NCBI GenBank assembly: GCA_016935665.1 | Contig: JAFGQN010000181.1 | Span: 1-60,280 of the forward strand | Length of the DNA stretch: 60,280 nt | Source of the DNA: Deltaproteobacteria bacterium | Lineage (GTDB): Bacteria; Myxococcota_A; Polyangia; JAAYKL01 | Direction of reading: 5' to 3' | In this document: positions 25,588-34,814 of the stretch, one piece after another | Numbering within the stretch: position 1 is the stretch's first letter | Layout: every line of letters begins with the position of its first letter | The notes under the pieces: generated by a model | The model's input: the letters and a program-made list of their open reading frames with translations, nothing else | The model's database searches: none | Told to the model about the DNA's origin: nothing | Made by a program: the position numbers and the translations under genes

Positions 25588-27068
25588 GAGCTTTTCCTCC
25601 TGTGAAAGAGTTATGAATCGCCGCGACACATTTATAGTTTCGGCCACAGAAGCTTAAACCCTGCATGGACACCACGCCAGCAACGCTCTGGTCTCATCGA
25701 TGGAAAACGATACGAGGACTGCTCTTATCCTATTCTGATCAGCTGATTACTGATAACTGTGACGCTGTCCGGTGTCGTCCGTTTTGAGGAAACAACCAGA
25801 ATTTGCCGTCAAATCCGATTCAACGCACACGTCAGCGCCTATGGGACGAACACCCAAACAAAAACTTGTACCATGATTTGACCATGAATACGCAACGCTG
25901 TCATTTGAGCCCATATCCGTATGGTGGGCCTCAGGCGAATGCAGGAGTATAACCGTGGACCATCTCAAGATTACTCGCAGTTCCTTCCTATCGGAATACC
26001 GACGTGAAATCATATCGGACCCACAACTCCCAGTGTGCCGCAAGAAACCTGCAGCGAATCACTGCCAGCCGCTTGCGAAGCTGCCATGATGTCACTCGGC
26101 TCTGCACCGTAAAAAATTGCTCAGCCTCATACGATGTCCCGTTGCAATCCGCGTACTTACAGTATTCCCGCCATAAAAGCAGCGCTTTCAAAATCGTTTC
26201 CACTGTATGCAAATGATACGGAATCAGCTAAAACGGCAGCATTGAAAACGCGCTGCCAATATGCGCGCCACGATACTGAAACCGCGCCACCGGAACCATT
26301 CCCTCCCGCGGTGGCCACAGCTCGGCACCCCTGCGACATTAATGCGTCAGCGCCCGATACCCGCAACTTCCCACACAAAATGGACGATATGGTCCAATCA
26401 TCGACATCCAATCGATCTTTTCTGAAAAAAAGCTTCTTCGTACTCCGCAACGGAGCGGAAGCTGTTAATGTAGACAAGCTGAATAAACGACATCCAGTAT
26501 CTGGGAGCATCGATGTTGCAGTACCGCCTCCCATTTCTATTATTTCACCATCGGTCAGTCTACCGTTGTACCAATCGCTACAAGCCTCCTCAAATCAGCT
26601 TTATATTCCGGTTAAAACATTTTTCCAATTTTCCACCAAAACACAAATCCACATGTGGAAATCAACAGTTACACTAAACTCTCGAATAATTTCAGTCTGT
26701 CGGCACATCCCATGGCATACCAGCTGCGCTGAAAACATCCGAAATGACCGTCGGACATCCGTATCATGACAAAAAATAGATTTCATGCAACAAAAGTAAA
26801 ACCACTGCGATTCTTTTTTGTACAACGCTGTAAACAACATTGATCGATGTCTAACCACCAAGTATAAACGGGAGCCATGCTTGTGGCATGGTACTTTTCT
26901 CCTATCGATACTTTCGATTTTAGCAGGCAATAAGGTACCATTTTTATTTCCCAGTGACTCCCTTGGAAGTCCAACTATTTCTATCGCTAAACGCCGCGCC
27001 CCATAACCTTTGCACGCAGTATTTGATTATTGTTACGTCAGTCGAAATCAGGGGTCCTGAATTTAGTG
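25588..27068. other. About 1.5 kb without an intact gene, probably decayed DNA
   Basis: Both strands show open stretches of 60-210 codons, but none has a ribosome binding site with a plausible N-terminus, and the translations are low in regular structure with many rare residues. On the minus strand fragments in different frames (for example DWYNGRLTDGEIIEMGGG near 26530-26578) read like pieces of a once-coding exported protein. I interpret it as a degraded gene region next to the dead transposase. I cannot name what it was. Confidence 0.5.
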
Positions 27069-27256
27069 CAAAGATGTTTGCAATTGGCAGAAAAGGGGCA
27101 ACTCTTGCCTATCGTATTCTCAAATTTGACGCTGACTACGTCGATCTGAGAGAACAGGCGTATGAACAAAAGTTTCAACAAATGCGAATCGAAGGGATTA
27201 AAAACTCCGTGTTATTTATGGATTATGAACTTTTCCTCTTGAAAGATACAGGATGA
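27069..27256 (+). pseudogene. Possible C-terminal remnant of a transposase
   Basis: The frame reads AYRILKFDADYVDLREQAYE, then QKFQQMRIEGIKNSVLFMDY and a short end. The pattern YVDxxxxxYExxxxxxR is like the tail of several insertion-sequence transposases. No intact N-terminal part precedes it. The call is weak. Confidence 0.25.
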
Positions 27257-27606
27257 AGTTTCGGGTCAGATAGCTTATTACATGCCAACTGGGGCCTTAT
27301 TAATGGCCAATGATTATTGAATCGCCATGGCTCTGCCAACAATAGGTACCCAAAATCCTACTGCGCTTTAAAAAAGGCATAAGGAATTTTCAATATTATG
27401 TATCTAGTGAACAAAATCGTATTTCAATTGAGTCGGTACACTTGTCACGAAACTCACGATGACGACTACAATAGACTGCGAAAACAATATACGAGCATCA
27501 AATCCACTAAACCCAAAATGGTTAGGATTGTTAGCAGTAACTACAGTACTCTAATACTGAAAACATTCTGAAAAAAAAGATGGAATAGGGAATTGGATGG
27601 CAGCGA
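27257..27606. other. Intergenic region with no recognisable feature
   Basis: The 350 bases downstream of barrel protein B are AT-rich and hold no convincing ORF, RNA or hairpin. They probably continue the decayed interval. Confidence 0.4.
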
Positions 27607-28554
27607 TTAATCAGTTACACGAGGTGTTCTTGGAAAGTTAAATACGACACCTACAATCACGCTTTGATTGAAATTCCAGGTTCTATCAGCATCATCGATT
27701 TTTCCATCCGGGTAATCGCCTTCACCCTCTGGGGAATACTCTACCCAGTCAAGATTCCCGTCACCGTTTTCATCGTCAACAATCCACTGATTGCCATGCT
27801 GGCCAGCCTCATCGGTACCAGCCGCATTCCACTTAAATGGAGCAAGTCTGTATTCCAAATTCAGGCCAATCCAACTATTGAAATATGCTGTAAAACCAAT
27901 ACCAAATGAAACAGTGGGTTTGAGAACAACCTCTCGAGTAACGCTACCGCCACCGGACTGAAAATCTCCAAGGTCATTACATCCCCTGCCCTCGTTGGCA
28001 GACGAATCGCAATGTTGTCGCTCTTCGAAAACAACAACACCACCGCCCACAAATACATATCCGTCCACCGCGACAAACAGTTTCTCAAACGCAGCCATCT
28101 TCCCTCTAAACGGAACCAGAGAAACCTGACCAATTAAGAGGCTTTTTAACCGCGCGACCTGTTCTTCAAAGTGATCTGCTCCGGTATAACTTGGCCAGTT
28201 ACTTGAAGAAGGAATGGACGTGGACATCATTTTATTGCTGGAATCGGAAATATGATTGGTCAAATGGGTTGGTGCATTCAGTGTATAGAAACCAACAACG
28301 CCAATACCAAGCCAATCGGTTACGTTAAATTCAGCTTTGGCGCCAAGCATGAAATTATGCATATAGTCATTCAATAGTGTGTAGCCAAACTGAGGTCCAA
28401 AGGAAAATCTCAATTTCCTGTATTGTATTTTCTTTTCGACAGCGGGAGCACCGGCCAAGGGTCCTTCCAATAAGATTTCCTGAGCAGAAACACTTTTCGC
28501 TGCACCACATAACGTAACAAGAGCGAAGGTCAACGCAAGGGCATAACGGGCCAT
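27607..28554 (-). CDS. Outer-membrane beta-barrel protein, NfsB/GltB-like position
   Basis: The ATG at 28554 is chosen because GGGAG lies 8 bases upstream and it gives a clean signal peptide (MARYALALTFALVTLCGAAK, cleavage after SAQ). Starts at 28587 and 28605 are in frame. The mature protein has many short amphipathic strands (LRFSFGPQFGYTLLND, FMLGAKAEFNVTDWLGIGVV, GFTAYFNSWIGLNLEYRLAP) and ends NQSVIVGVVFNFP, a typical barrel closing strand. Family: the Myxococcota-type outer-membrane barrel associated with the glt/nfs machines. A loop region (about residues 265-290) is rich in Asp/Gly. It lies directly downstream of the paralogous barrel A. Confidence 0.75.
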   Translation of the reverse strand: MARYALALTFALVTLCGAAKSVSAQEILLEGPLAGAPAVEKKIQYRKLRFSFGPQFGYTLLNDYMHNFMLGAKAEFNVTDWLGIGVVGFYTLNAPTHLTNHISDSSNKMMSTSIPSSSNWPSYTGADHFEEQVARLKSLLIGQVSLVPFRGKMAAFEKLFVAVDGYVFVGGGVVVFEERQHCDSSANEGRGCNDLGDFQSGGGSVTREVVLKPTVSFGIGFTAYFNSWIGLNLEYRLAPFKWNAAGTDEAGQHGNQWIVDDENGDGNLDWVEYSPEGEGDYPDGKIDDADRTWNFNQSVIVGVVFNFPRTPRVTD

Positions 28555-28611
28555 CGTTCCAACTCCCATTCGTGTATATTTGTACATTTGCTTCCCTGCT
28601 TTCATTATCGA

Positions 28612-29670
28612 TTATTTTGGTAGTTTGAAGTCAAAAGAAGGTGGCAGGAAGACGCTGATGCCAGCCTGCAACATCACATTGTTTGTCAGCTTAACTTCAT
28701 CCGAAATCCAATTGCTTTCGTCAGCGCGACGAGCCGGATCGGGAAGAGTTTTCAATTCCTCAAGTTTCTCAGGGAAGATATAATCCCTAAGTTCCACAAA
28801 AACAGCGAGGAATCGTGTAAGGTACATTCTTCCGCCTATACCAACGTTAAACGCGATTTTTATCTCCCACTCGAAGGTACGATAATCCACGTCTATCACA
28901 GAATAGGGCTTGGTAAAAATGAATCCTCCGCCACCAACAAACCATACATCCCAATGCAAAATCCAATTGTTTAGTAAAGCAAACTTTCCATACATTGGCA
29001 CATACGTCATGTTCAATTGACCGCCCCAAAAATATTCGTTAATTGGCACAGTTTGATGCGTTGCTCTTTTGATGGAGTAGTTCACATCGGTTTCCTTGTT
29101 GAGGAACCGATACCAATTGAAACTGACACCAACAGACAGAACCTCGGTAATGTAGTAAGACAAACCGAGATTCACCGATTGGTGTTGCACAAACGGGTCG
29201 TTCAGCGACACACCCAGCGATGGCTGAAAGTCAAATCTCCCTTTTCTTAAAGCATACACCTGTTGGATTGCCCAAATCGGATGTCGCTCCAGAACAGTAA
29301 GATTGCCATCACTAACTTTTTCACCTTCTTTGGTGGTTGGTTTTCCAACCCCAACATCGGCGCCTCCATCAAGCGAAAGGTCGTTGAGATCCAACAAACC
29401 GTCACCTGCTGCACCAACATCGCCAGCTGCTGCGTCACCAACAGCATCTCCGCCCATGTCCATGGGTGCATCTTCTCCTGTGCTTACATCACCTTCGTCG
29501 AAGCTCATATCATCTCCCGCCCCAGCAGCGGCGTCGCCTCCGACATTGGCCCCTGCACCGGAATCAACTTCTTCTTCGCCGAAGGTCATGTCGTCCTGTG
29601 CAAAAGCAGCAACAGGGAATAGGAGTATTGTGATTAGTAGCAACGACAGCTCAATGCGTTTTCTTTTCAT
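28612..29670 (-). CDS. Outer-membrane beta-barrel protein with acidic N-terminus, NfsA/GltA-like position
   Basis: The ATG at 29670 has GAGAGGA in front. The signal peptide is cleaved after AFAQ; then comes a low-complexity acidic/Gly/Ala region (about residues 25-105) that contains the motif DDMTFGEE and again DDMSFDEG. From about residue 125 the chain is barrel-like (FDFQPSLGVSLNDPF, VNLGLSYYITEVLSVGVSFN, GIGGRMYLTRFLAVFVELRD) and ends NVMLQAGISVFLPPSFDF. It resembles barrel B in general plan. It is the first gene of the A-B pair and would be the outer-membrane part of the machine formed with C-G. Confidence 0.75.
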   Translation of the reverse strand: MKRKRIELSLLLITILLFPVAAFAQDDMTFGEEEVDSGAGANVGGDAAAGAGDDMSFDEGDVSTGEDAPMDMGGDAVGDAAAGDVGAAGDGLLDLNDLSLDGGADVGVGKPTTKEGEKVSDGNLTVLERHPIWAIQQVYALRKGRFDFQPSLGVSLNDPFVQHQSVNLGLSYYITEVLSVGVSFNWYRFLNKETDVNYSIKRATHQTVPINEYFWGGQLNMTYVPMYGKFALLNNWILHWDVWFVGGGGFIFTKPYSVIDVDYRTFEWEIKIAFNVGIGGRMYLTRFLAVFVELRDYIFPEKLEELKTLPDPARRADESNWISDEVKLTNNVMLQAGISVFLPPSFDFKLPK

Positions 29671-29915
29671 CGCATAATCCTCTCGCGAACGATTGGTAAA
29701 CAAGTGGCATGCCTGTAACTATTGAAAATAATTGAACTTTTGTTTCCATCTGCCATTTGGACAATGACTATATCACAAGCGGCAAAAAGTAATCAATAAA
29801 TTATTTACAGTTTCTTCAAAATTTCAAATTTCAATGTGTTTGTACCGAATCGTTAAAATATTATGTAAATTCGGCAGGCCAAACCCTAATTTACGTGTTT
29901 AAATTCAAAGGCTAT

Positions 29916-31250
29916 TTAAGCCTCGTCCTCCTGAACAAAAAGTGCATCTACAAAATCTTCAACGTCAAACTGGCGCAAACTGTCCTTCGCTTCACCAATT
30001 CCAATATAGCGTACCGGAATTTTATATTCGTGACAGATGCCAATAATTACGCCACCTTTCGCTGTACCATCTAATTTGGTTAGTGCTATTCCGCTAATAT
30101 CAAGTGCATCGCCGAACTCTTTTACCTGTTGCAAAGCGTTCTGACCATTGGTTGCATCGAGAACCAACAGTATTTCGTGCGGTGCCGTATCATGTGCCTT
30201 TCCAAGCACCCGATTAATTTTTTTGAGTTCCTCCATTAGAGGCGCTTGAGTGTGCAGTCGTCCAGCGGTATCTGCAATAACAATATCCGCGCCTGTTTCT
30301 TTGGCTGTCTTTACAGCATCAAAAACAACAGAAGACGGATCTGCTCCCTCCTTAGCCGGTTTTACAACTTCACTATTGGTACGCCGTCCCCAGATTTCCA
30401 GTTGATTCACCGCAGCGGCGCGAAATGTATCGGCCGCAGCAAGTACAATCTTGTATCCATCCTGCGAAAACTGTGATGCAAGCTTACCAATGGTGGTCGT
30501 TTTGCCAGCGCCATTAACGCCTACCACCATAATAACAAATGGTTTATCAGAAGAGAAATCGTATGGCGAGGCTTTAATACTCAGTGCGTGCCGAATTTCA
30601 TCTTTTAACAAGCCCCAAACTGCTTTGGGATCTTTTAATTCTTCTTTATCAAGGGCTTCACGCACCAGATTCAATAACCATTCGGTGGTACCTGCGCCAA
30701 CATCCGACGTAATCAATGCCTCTTCCAACTTGTCCAACAGATCTGCATCGATTTCCTTTGTGCCTTTAAACAGAGCACTGATTTTCGAGATTAAACCGCC
30801 CCGTGTTTTCGATAATCCCTGTCTGAGTTTTTGTAACTTCCGTTCGCGGCGTGCCTTCTTGAGGTTTAGAACAGCTGTCTGCTCGGCGGTTTCGTCCAAC
30901 CGAACGCCCTCAGGGGCTATTTCGACTATTTCTTCTTCCTCTGACGTTTCCTCTTGTTCGTATATTTCTTCTTCGGCAGCGTCTGGTCCTTCGAAGGCCG
31001 ATTCTTCAGCCGTACATTTTTCTGGTAGTATAGACTCTACGTCGCGTTCATCCTCCGGACCTTTGGTTTCGTCAACTACCAATTCCTTCTCGGGGGTTTT
31101 CTTTTCCAACGCCTCCCTGTCCGAATCCGACCTACCTTTTTCGAACGACTTTGTTTCAGAAGCAGCGGATTTTGAACCTGATTTTTTGGCTATAAACACT
31201 ATTAGCAGAATAACCAAAATAACAGCGACAATCCCAACTACATAAGTCAT
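29916..31250 (-). CDS. ftsY: Signal recognition particle receptor FtsY
   Basis: FtsY docks the SRP-ribosome complex at the membrane. The 444-residue protein begins with a membrane helix (TYVVGIVAVILVILLIVFIA), followed by an acidic/charged A domain (about 25-145) and the NG domain: GVNGAGKTTTIGKL near 243 (P-loop), DTAGR near 331 and TKLDGTAKGG near 396. The start has GGAGGGG 5 bases upstream. The N-terminal membrane helix is a variant common in this phylum. Confidence 0.95.
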   Translation of the reverse strand: MTYVVGIVAVILVILLIVFIAKKSGSKSAASETKSFEKGRSDSDREALEKKTPEKELVVDETKGPEDERDVESILPEKCTAEESAFEGPDAAEEEIYEQEETSEEEEIVEIAPEGVRLDETAEQTAVLNLKKARRERKLQKLRQGLSKTRGGLISKISALFKGTKEIDADLLDKLEEALITSDVGAGTTEWLLNLVREALDKEELKDPKAVWGLLKDEIRHALSIKASPYDFSSDKPFVIMVVGVNGAGKTTTIGKLASQFSQDGYKIVLAAADTFRAAAVNQLEIWGRRTNSEVVKPAKEGADPSSVVFDAVKTAKETGADIVIADTAGRLHTQAPLMEELKKINRVLGKAHDTAPHEILLVLDATNGQNALQQVKEFGDALDISGIALTKLDGTAKGGVIIGICHEYKIPVRYIGIGEAKDSLRQFDVEDFVDALFVQEDEA

Positions 31251-31577
31251 TTACACCCCTCCAGACTGCTTTCTCTTTTTTTGGAAGTTATAAAAAAATA
31301 CGAGAAATCAATTCACGATTTGCGTCGTATTAAAACTCATTAAATACTTACATGTCAAGCTCTGGTGAAAACAGGCTTAAACATTTAAAATATTTATCAT
31401 AAGTCATAGTATTTTTCTAAAGTTTTGAGTAGTGATATAAAAAAAGCCAAAAAAAATAAAATTTAAGAAAAAATAGAATTTTGCCAATCTGCTGTAAATT
31501 ACTGTGCATACAAATTCTGATTTTGCGTCTGAACCTGAGGGCTGTTTTAATTCAATTCTTGCATAGAGGGCAAACCA
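31251..31577. promoter_or_regulatory. AT-rich divergent region between ftsY and the HEAT-repeat gene
   Basis: These 327 bases are strongly AT-rich and separate divergent genes, so both promoters should be here. No coding frame or stable hairpin is evident. Confidence 0.45.
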
Positions 31578-32486
31578 TTGCAGAACAAAATGAACAAAAG
31601 AAAACGATTCTGGTTTTTGGCATTCGTGTCCGGGGTTTTATTTGTTGCCGGAACGGTAAACGCCGACGTGAGAGCAGACTATCTGATTGGGCTTCTAAAA
31701 AATGGAAGCAGTTATCGCGTTAAGATTCAGGCGGCTCAATCATTGGGAAGGATTCAATGCAAAGAAGCTGTTCCCGCCCTGGAAAAAGCACTGAACGATC
31801 AATCACCGCACGTAGTGATGGCGGCCGCAGCTGCCTTGGGTGAAATCGGTGATGCATCAGTTTTACCGGCGTTGAGGGTAGCAAATAAAAAAGCGAAAAC
31901 CGCTCCAGTAAAAACACAATTGTCGGCCACTATACGTCTGCTTCAGGAGCTTTCCCCCGGCACACCCGCTTCTGCCAGCTCAGAGCTTATGGACAATTCC
32001 GACAGTAGTTTCCTTGTCAAGGTGGACGCCATGGGAAATTCTTCGACATCCAGAACGCCTGGAATTACGTCCATTTTAAAAGAAATTGTAGTTTCAGATC
32101 TGCATGGTCGCTCTGGAGTCGAAGTACAGGCTCCTTCTGTCTCTGAGTCCGATGTCAGGTCAAGGATAAAGAAGCAGAAAGTAAAGGCTTTTATTTTGTC
32201 CGGCGCGTTAATAAAATTGAATCAGGAAGGCAATTTTATCGTGGCAAAAATTGCTCTCAATGTTTTAACAAATCCGGATTACAACCTGGTGATGATGCCT
32301 TCGGGCGAAGCGCGAATCCCAATAGATTACTCCGCGGTTCAGGCCGCACGTCAGCAGGGCGCCAGCGCACATACTGTGAATAAATTGGAGGGAGAGGCGG
32401 TGGCCTCCGCCGAAAAATTGGTACTGAAAAAGCTGGTGGAGAATCTCCTTGGGAAAATACTCGAAGCCGCTCCGGACGTACTGTGA
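31578..32486 (+). CDS. Exported HEAT-repeat protein
   Basis: A TTG at 31578 with AGAGGG 7 bases upstream is preferred; the ATG at 31590 is the alternative. A signal peptide (FWFLAFVSGVLFVAGTVNA) is followed by about three HEAT repeats (residues 30-122: YRVKIQAAQSLGRIQCKEAV, PHVVMAAAAALGEIGDASVL). The C-terminal domain (about 145-302) has an alternating strand pattern (VKAFILSGALIKLNQEGNF, IVAKIALNVLTNP) and a final helix, and is not identified; a resemblance to Lpo/CsgG-like periplasmic domains is possible. It probably forms an operon with the membrane protein downstream. Confidence 0.8.
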   Translation: MQNKMNKRKRFWFLAFVSGVLFVAGTVNADVRADYLIGLLKNGSSYRVKIQAAQSLGRIQCKEAVPALEKALNDQSPHVVMAAAAALGEIGDASVLPALRVANKKAKTAPVKTQLSATIRLLQELSPGTPASASSELMDNSDSSFLVKVDAMGNSSTSRTPGITSILKEIVVSDLHGRSGVEVQAPSVSESDVRSRIKKQKVKAFILSGALIKLNQEGNFIVAKIALNVLTNPDYNLVMMPSGEARIPIDYSAVQAARQQGASAHTVNKLEGEAVASAEKLVLKKLVENLLGKILEAAPDVL

Positions 32487-32544
32487 TGCATAAGAAAAAG
32501 CGACTATTGTTTTTAAAGACATTCACTTCAAAAGGGAGACCATT

Positions 32545-33174
32545 ATGAGTGAAAATGGAAAGCCAACAGGAGAACAGGTGCACAGCAAAAGACAAATCAG
32601 AAATTTCCTAATTGACAGGAAATTTCAAATGGCCTGGGTACTCCGTGTGGCGGTAGTTGTTACTATCATTGTTTCTGTGATGGGGTACTTTCTCTACGGC
32701 ACTTTACAGGAGTCCATAGAACTTACCAACGCGCAGATTTTGAGCACGGCATCCATGACACAACAGGCCCAACAGGCAATTGTCGAAAAAGGCGCTAAAG
32801 ATAAGGTGTTCACAGGAGTGGTTCTGGCAGGTACTCTAGCCGGACTGGTGGTTCTACTGAGCCTCATGACTATCGTTGTCACTCATAAAGTAGCTGGGCC
32901 TGCCTACAAAATAAAACGACTGTTGTCGGCAGTGGATGCCAATCATCTTCAGCTTTTTGAACAATTGCGAAGAGGTGACGAGCTCCATGACGTATTCCGG
33001 GAGTTTACAGATATGCTACGCAGACTACGAGAATCGAGACATCTCGACGTTGAGCGACTCGAGTCGGTTATTCAAACGCTTGAAGCCGCACAAATCCCGA
33101 AAGAAAAATTTCAGCCGATGGTTGAAATAGTCAAACAATATAAAGAAAGCATCGAAATGCAGCACGATGATTAA
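32545..33174 (+). CDS. HAMP-domain membrane protein without output domain
   Basis: A good AAAGGGAGA site precedes ATG. The 209 residues contain two membrane helices (about 31-54 and 91-113) flanking a roughly 36-residue periplasmic loop, then a HAMP-like region (HKVAGPAYKIKRLLSAV, then RRGDELHDVFREFTDMLRRL), and a short helical tail. This is the sensor half of chemoreceptors or histidine kinases, but there is no kinase, methyl-accepting or cyclase domain. Such proteins occur widely in Myxococcota; they may pass signals by contact with another protein. Confidence 0.75.
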   Translation: MSENGKPTGEQVHSKRQIRNFLIDRKFQMAWVLRVAVVVTIIVSVMGYFLYGTLQESIELTNAQILSTASMTQQAQQAIVEKGAKDKVFTGVVLAGTLAGLVVLLSLMTIVVTHKVAGPAYKIKRLLSAVDANHLQLFEQLRRGDELHDVFREFTDMLRRLRESRHLDVERLESVIQTLEAAQIPKEKFQPMVEIVKQYKESIEMQHDD

Positions 33175-33371
33175 AGGCAATCAATGGCATTTCCATTCCC
33201 CCCAAATACTTTTCAAACGAATCTATTTGAAAAAAAAGTCACAATATTTCTCGGATTTTTTTTTAAGAGAATTTAGAAAAACAGAATAATACTTCTGGAG
33301 CCTGAGAACAGATTTCAATGGCTGTTTCAGTGTTCTCGCGAATCTGAGAGATCCTCTTCGGAGTGCCTGTT

Positions 33372-33800
33372 TTATTGCTTGCCTTTGTATTGGATGGGAA
33401 CTTTTTTCATAAAGCACTGCGTCGCATTACAAAGACTGAATTTTAACTCCAACGTCGCGACACCATCTTTAGGAAATTTTGAGACAGGCACCTTGAAGAC
33501 TACCTGCTTCTCCGAGAATACAGTTGCATCGTTTTTGGTGTAACGTTCTTTGGAAAACACGATCCCCCTGGATTCTTTGATCAGCACCTTCCAGGGGTAT
33601 TCCAGATTGCAATGAACATTTTCTTTGGGAAAAATCGCAATTTCCAGTTCGACCGATTTCCCATTCCTCAATGTTGCCATTTCGACACTATACATTTCGT
33701 CGTCGACTGCTGTTTTCCGCTGTGCCAAACAATCCGGCGATTGAAGTATTCCTAAAAAAGCAGTGGTCCAAAGTATGGTAATCAGTCTCTGATACAACAT
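33372..33800 (-). CDS. Exported small protein with Cys pair, function unknown
   Basis: A signal peptide (cleavage after CLAQ, residue 27) is followed by about 115 residues of likely beta-sandwich (VEMATLRNGKSVELEIAIFP, VVFKVPVSKFPKDGVATLEL) ending with LCNATQCFMKKVPIQY. The CX4C near the end resembles the Cys-containing edge of the N-terminal domain of DsbD-like thiol proteins, but similarity is slight. AAGGGAA precedes ATG. It is divergent from the tRNA methyltransferase gene. Confidence 0.65.
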   Translation of the reverse strand: MLYQRLITILWTTAFLGILQSPDCLAQRKTAVDDEMYSVEMATLRNGKSVELEIAIFPKENVHCNLEYPWKVLIKESRGIVFSKERYTKNDATVFSEKQVVFKVPVSKFPKDGVATLELKFSLCNATQCFMKKVPIQYKGKQ

Positions 33801-33891
33801 TCAAATTCCCTTTTATGTCTGTGCTGTTAAAATACATGGCTATTTTTATGACGCTGTCTTTAAAACAGTGTTACAGTTATTTATCTTTAAT

Positions 33892-34695
33892 ATGGAAAAA
33901 AATGAAACATATTCTACTGATGAACTCAGTTCAGACACTCTGTTTAACGGCCGTGTACTTCTATTTCAACCCAAAAAAGGGTATCGTTTTTCGGTGGATT
34001 CACCTCTTTTAACCTGGTTTTGCTGGTCAGACCGTCCAGCAGATCATTGCGCAGATTTGGGCAGCGGGTGTGGTGTGATTGGTATCAGCCTTTTAGTTGC
34101 ACAACAGGCAAAGCATGTGGTGGCCGTGGAAATTCAATCGAAGCTGGCATCGTTATCGCTGCAAAATGCGGAGGCAAATTCTGTGACGAACAATTTTACT
34201 CTCATAAAAGGAGATATGAGGGAAAACCATCGGAAGCTTCCTCAAAAAACTTTTGACCTCGTGGTTTCCAATCCACCTTTTTGGCCATCCGACAGTGGTC
34301 GTCTTCCGCCCGACGAGGAGCGCAGAATTGCGCGTCACGAGATTTCCATCACGCTTTTTGAACTGATTCAGAAGGCGGAAACACTGTTGCATCCCAGGCG
34401 CGGTCGCTTTTGCATCGCCTTTCCTGCCATGCGCGTTTCGATGCTGTTGTCATGTTTGGCACAGTCAAAACTAAATGCCAGTAAAATAATCTTTATTCAT
34501 CCCAATCAGAATTCCAACGCTGAACTGGTATTGCTGGAGGCTCGCATCGGACGCGCAGGACAGCTTAAAATAGCACCACCTTTATACTTGAGAGACACCG
34601 ATAACCAAAACAGTGAAATAGCTTCTGAAATTCTATCCGGTGCGTTTTGCCCATCGCTACACACCCTTGAAGATCTCCGCTCGGCCACGCGTTAG
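33892..34695 (+). CDS. trmN6: tRNA1(Val) A37 N6-methyltransferase-like (TrmN6/YfiC)
   Basis: The Rossmann methyltransferase shows LGSGCGVIGISLL (AdoMet loop), then the N6-adenine motif NPPFWPSD, and the TrmN6 feature RIARHE after it. The N-terminus (STDELSSDTLFNGRVLLFQP, then KKGYRFSVDSPLL) is diagnostic for the family. It would methylate N6 of A37 in tRNA-Val. A GTG at 33868 is also open; the ATG is preferred because the family starts here. The ribosome binding site is poor. Confidence 0.85.
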   Translation: MEKNETYSTDELSSDTLFNGRVLLFQPKKGYRFSVDSPLLTWFCWSDRPADHCADLGSGCGVIGISLLVAQQAKHVVAVEIQSKLASLSLQNAEANSVTNNFTLIKGDMRENHRKLPQKTFDLVVSNPPFWPSDSGRLPPDEERRIARHEISITLFELIQKAETLLHPRRGRFCIAFPAMRVSMLLSCLAQSKLNASKIIFIHPNQNSNAELVLLEARIGRAGQLKIAPPLYLRDTDNQNSEIASEILSGAFCPSLHTLEDLRSATR

Positions 34696-34703
34696 ACATA
34701 TCT

Positions 34704-34720
34704 ATTTTTCGAGGAAAAAT
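34704..34720. terminator. Small hairpin between convergent genes
   Basis: ATTTTTC-GAG-GAAAAAT is a perfect 7-bp stem followed by GGCTTTTT. It lies just after trmN6 and could stop its transcription. The stem is AT-rich, so it is a weak terminator at best. Confidence 0.3.
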
Positions 34721-34814
34721 GGCTTTTTGCAACCATCATTTAGTCTCGCCAGCGCTCGTCGCACATGGCATTAGGCACAATACGACACATCAATCACCCT
34801 AATATTGTGTTGGA

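Noticed and set aside
26134-26769. A 211-codon plus-strand frame in the decayed region
   Set aside because: No ribosome binding site and no recognisable domain; its composition is unlike real proteins, and fragments on the other strand look equally likely.
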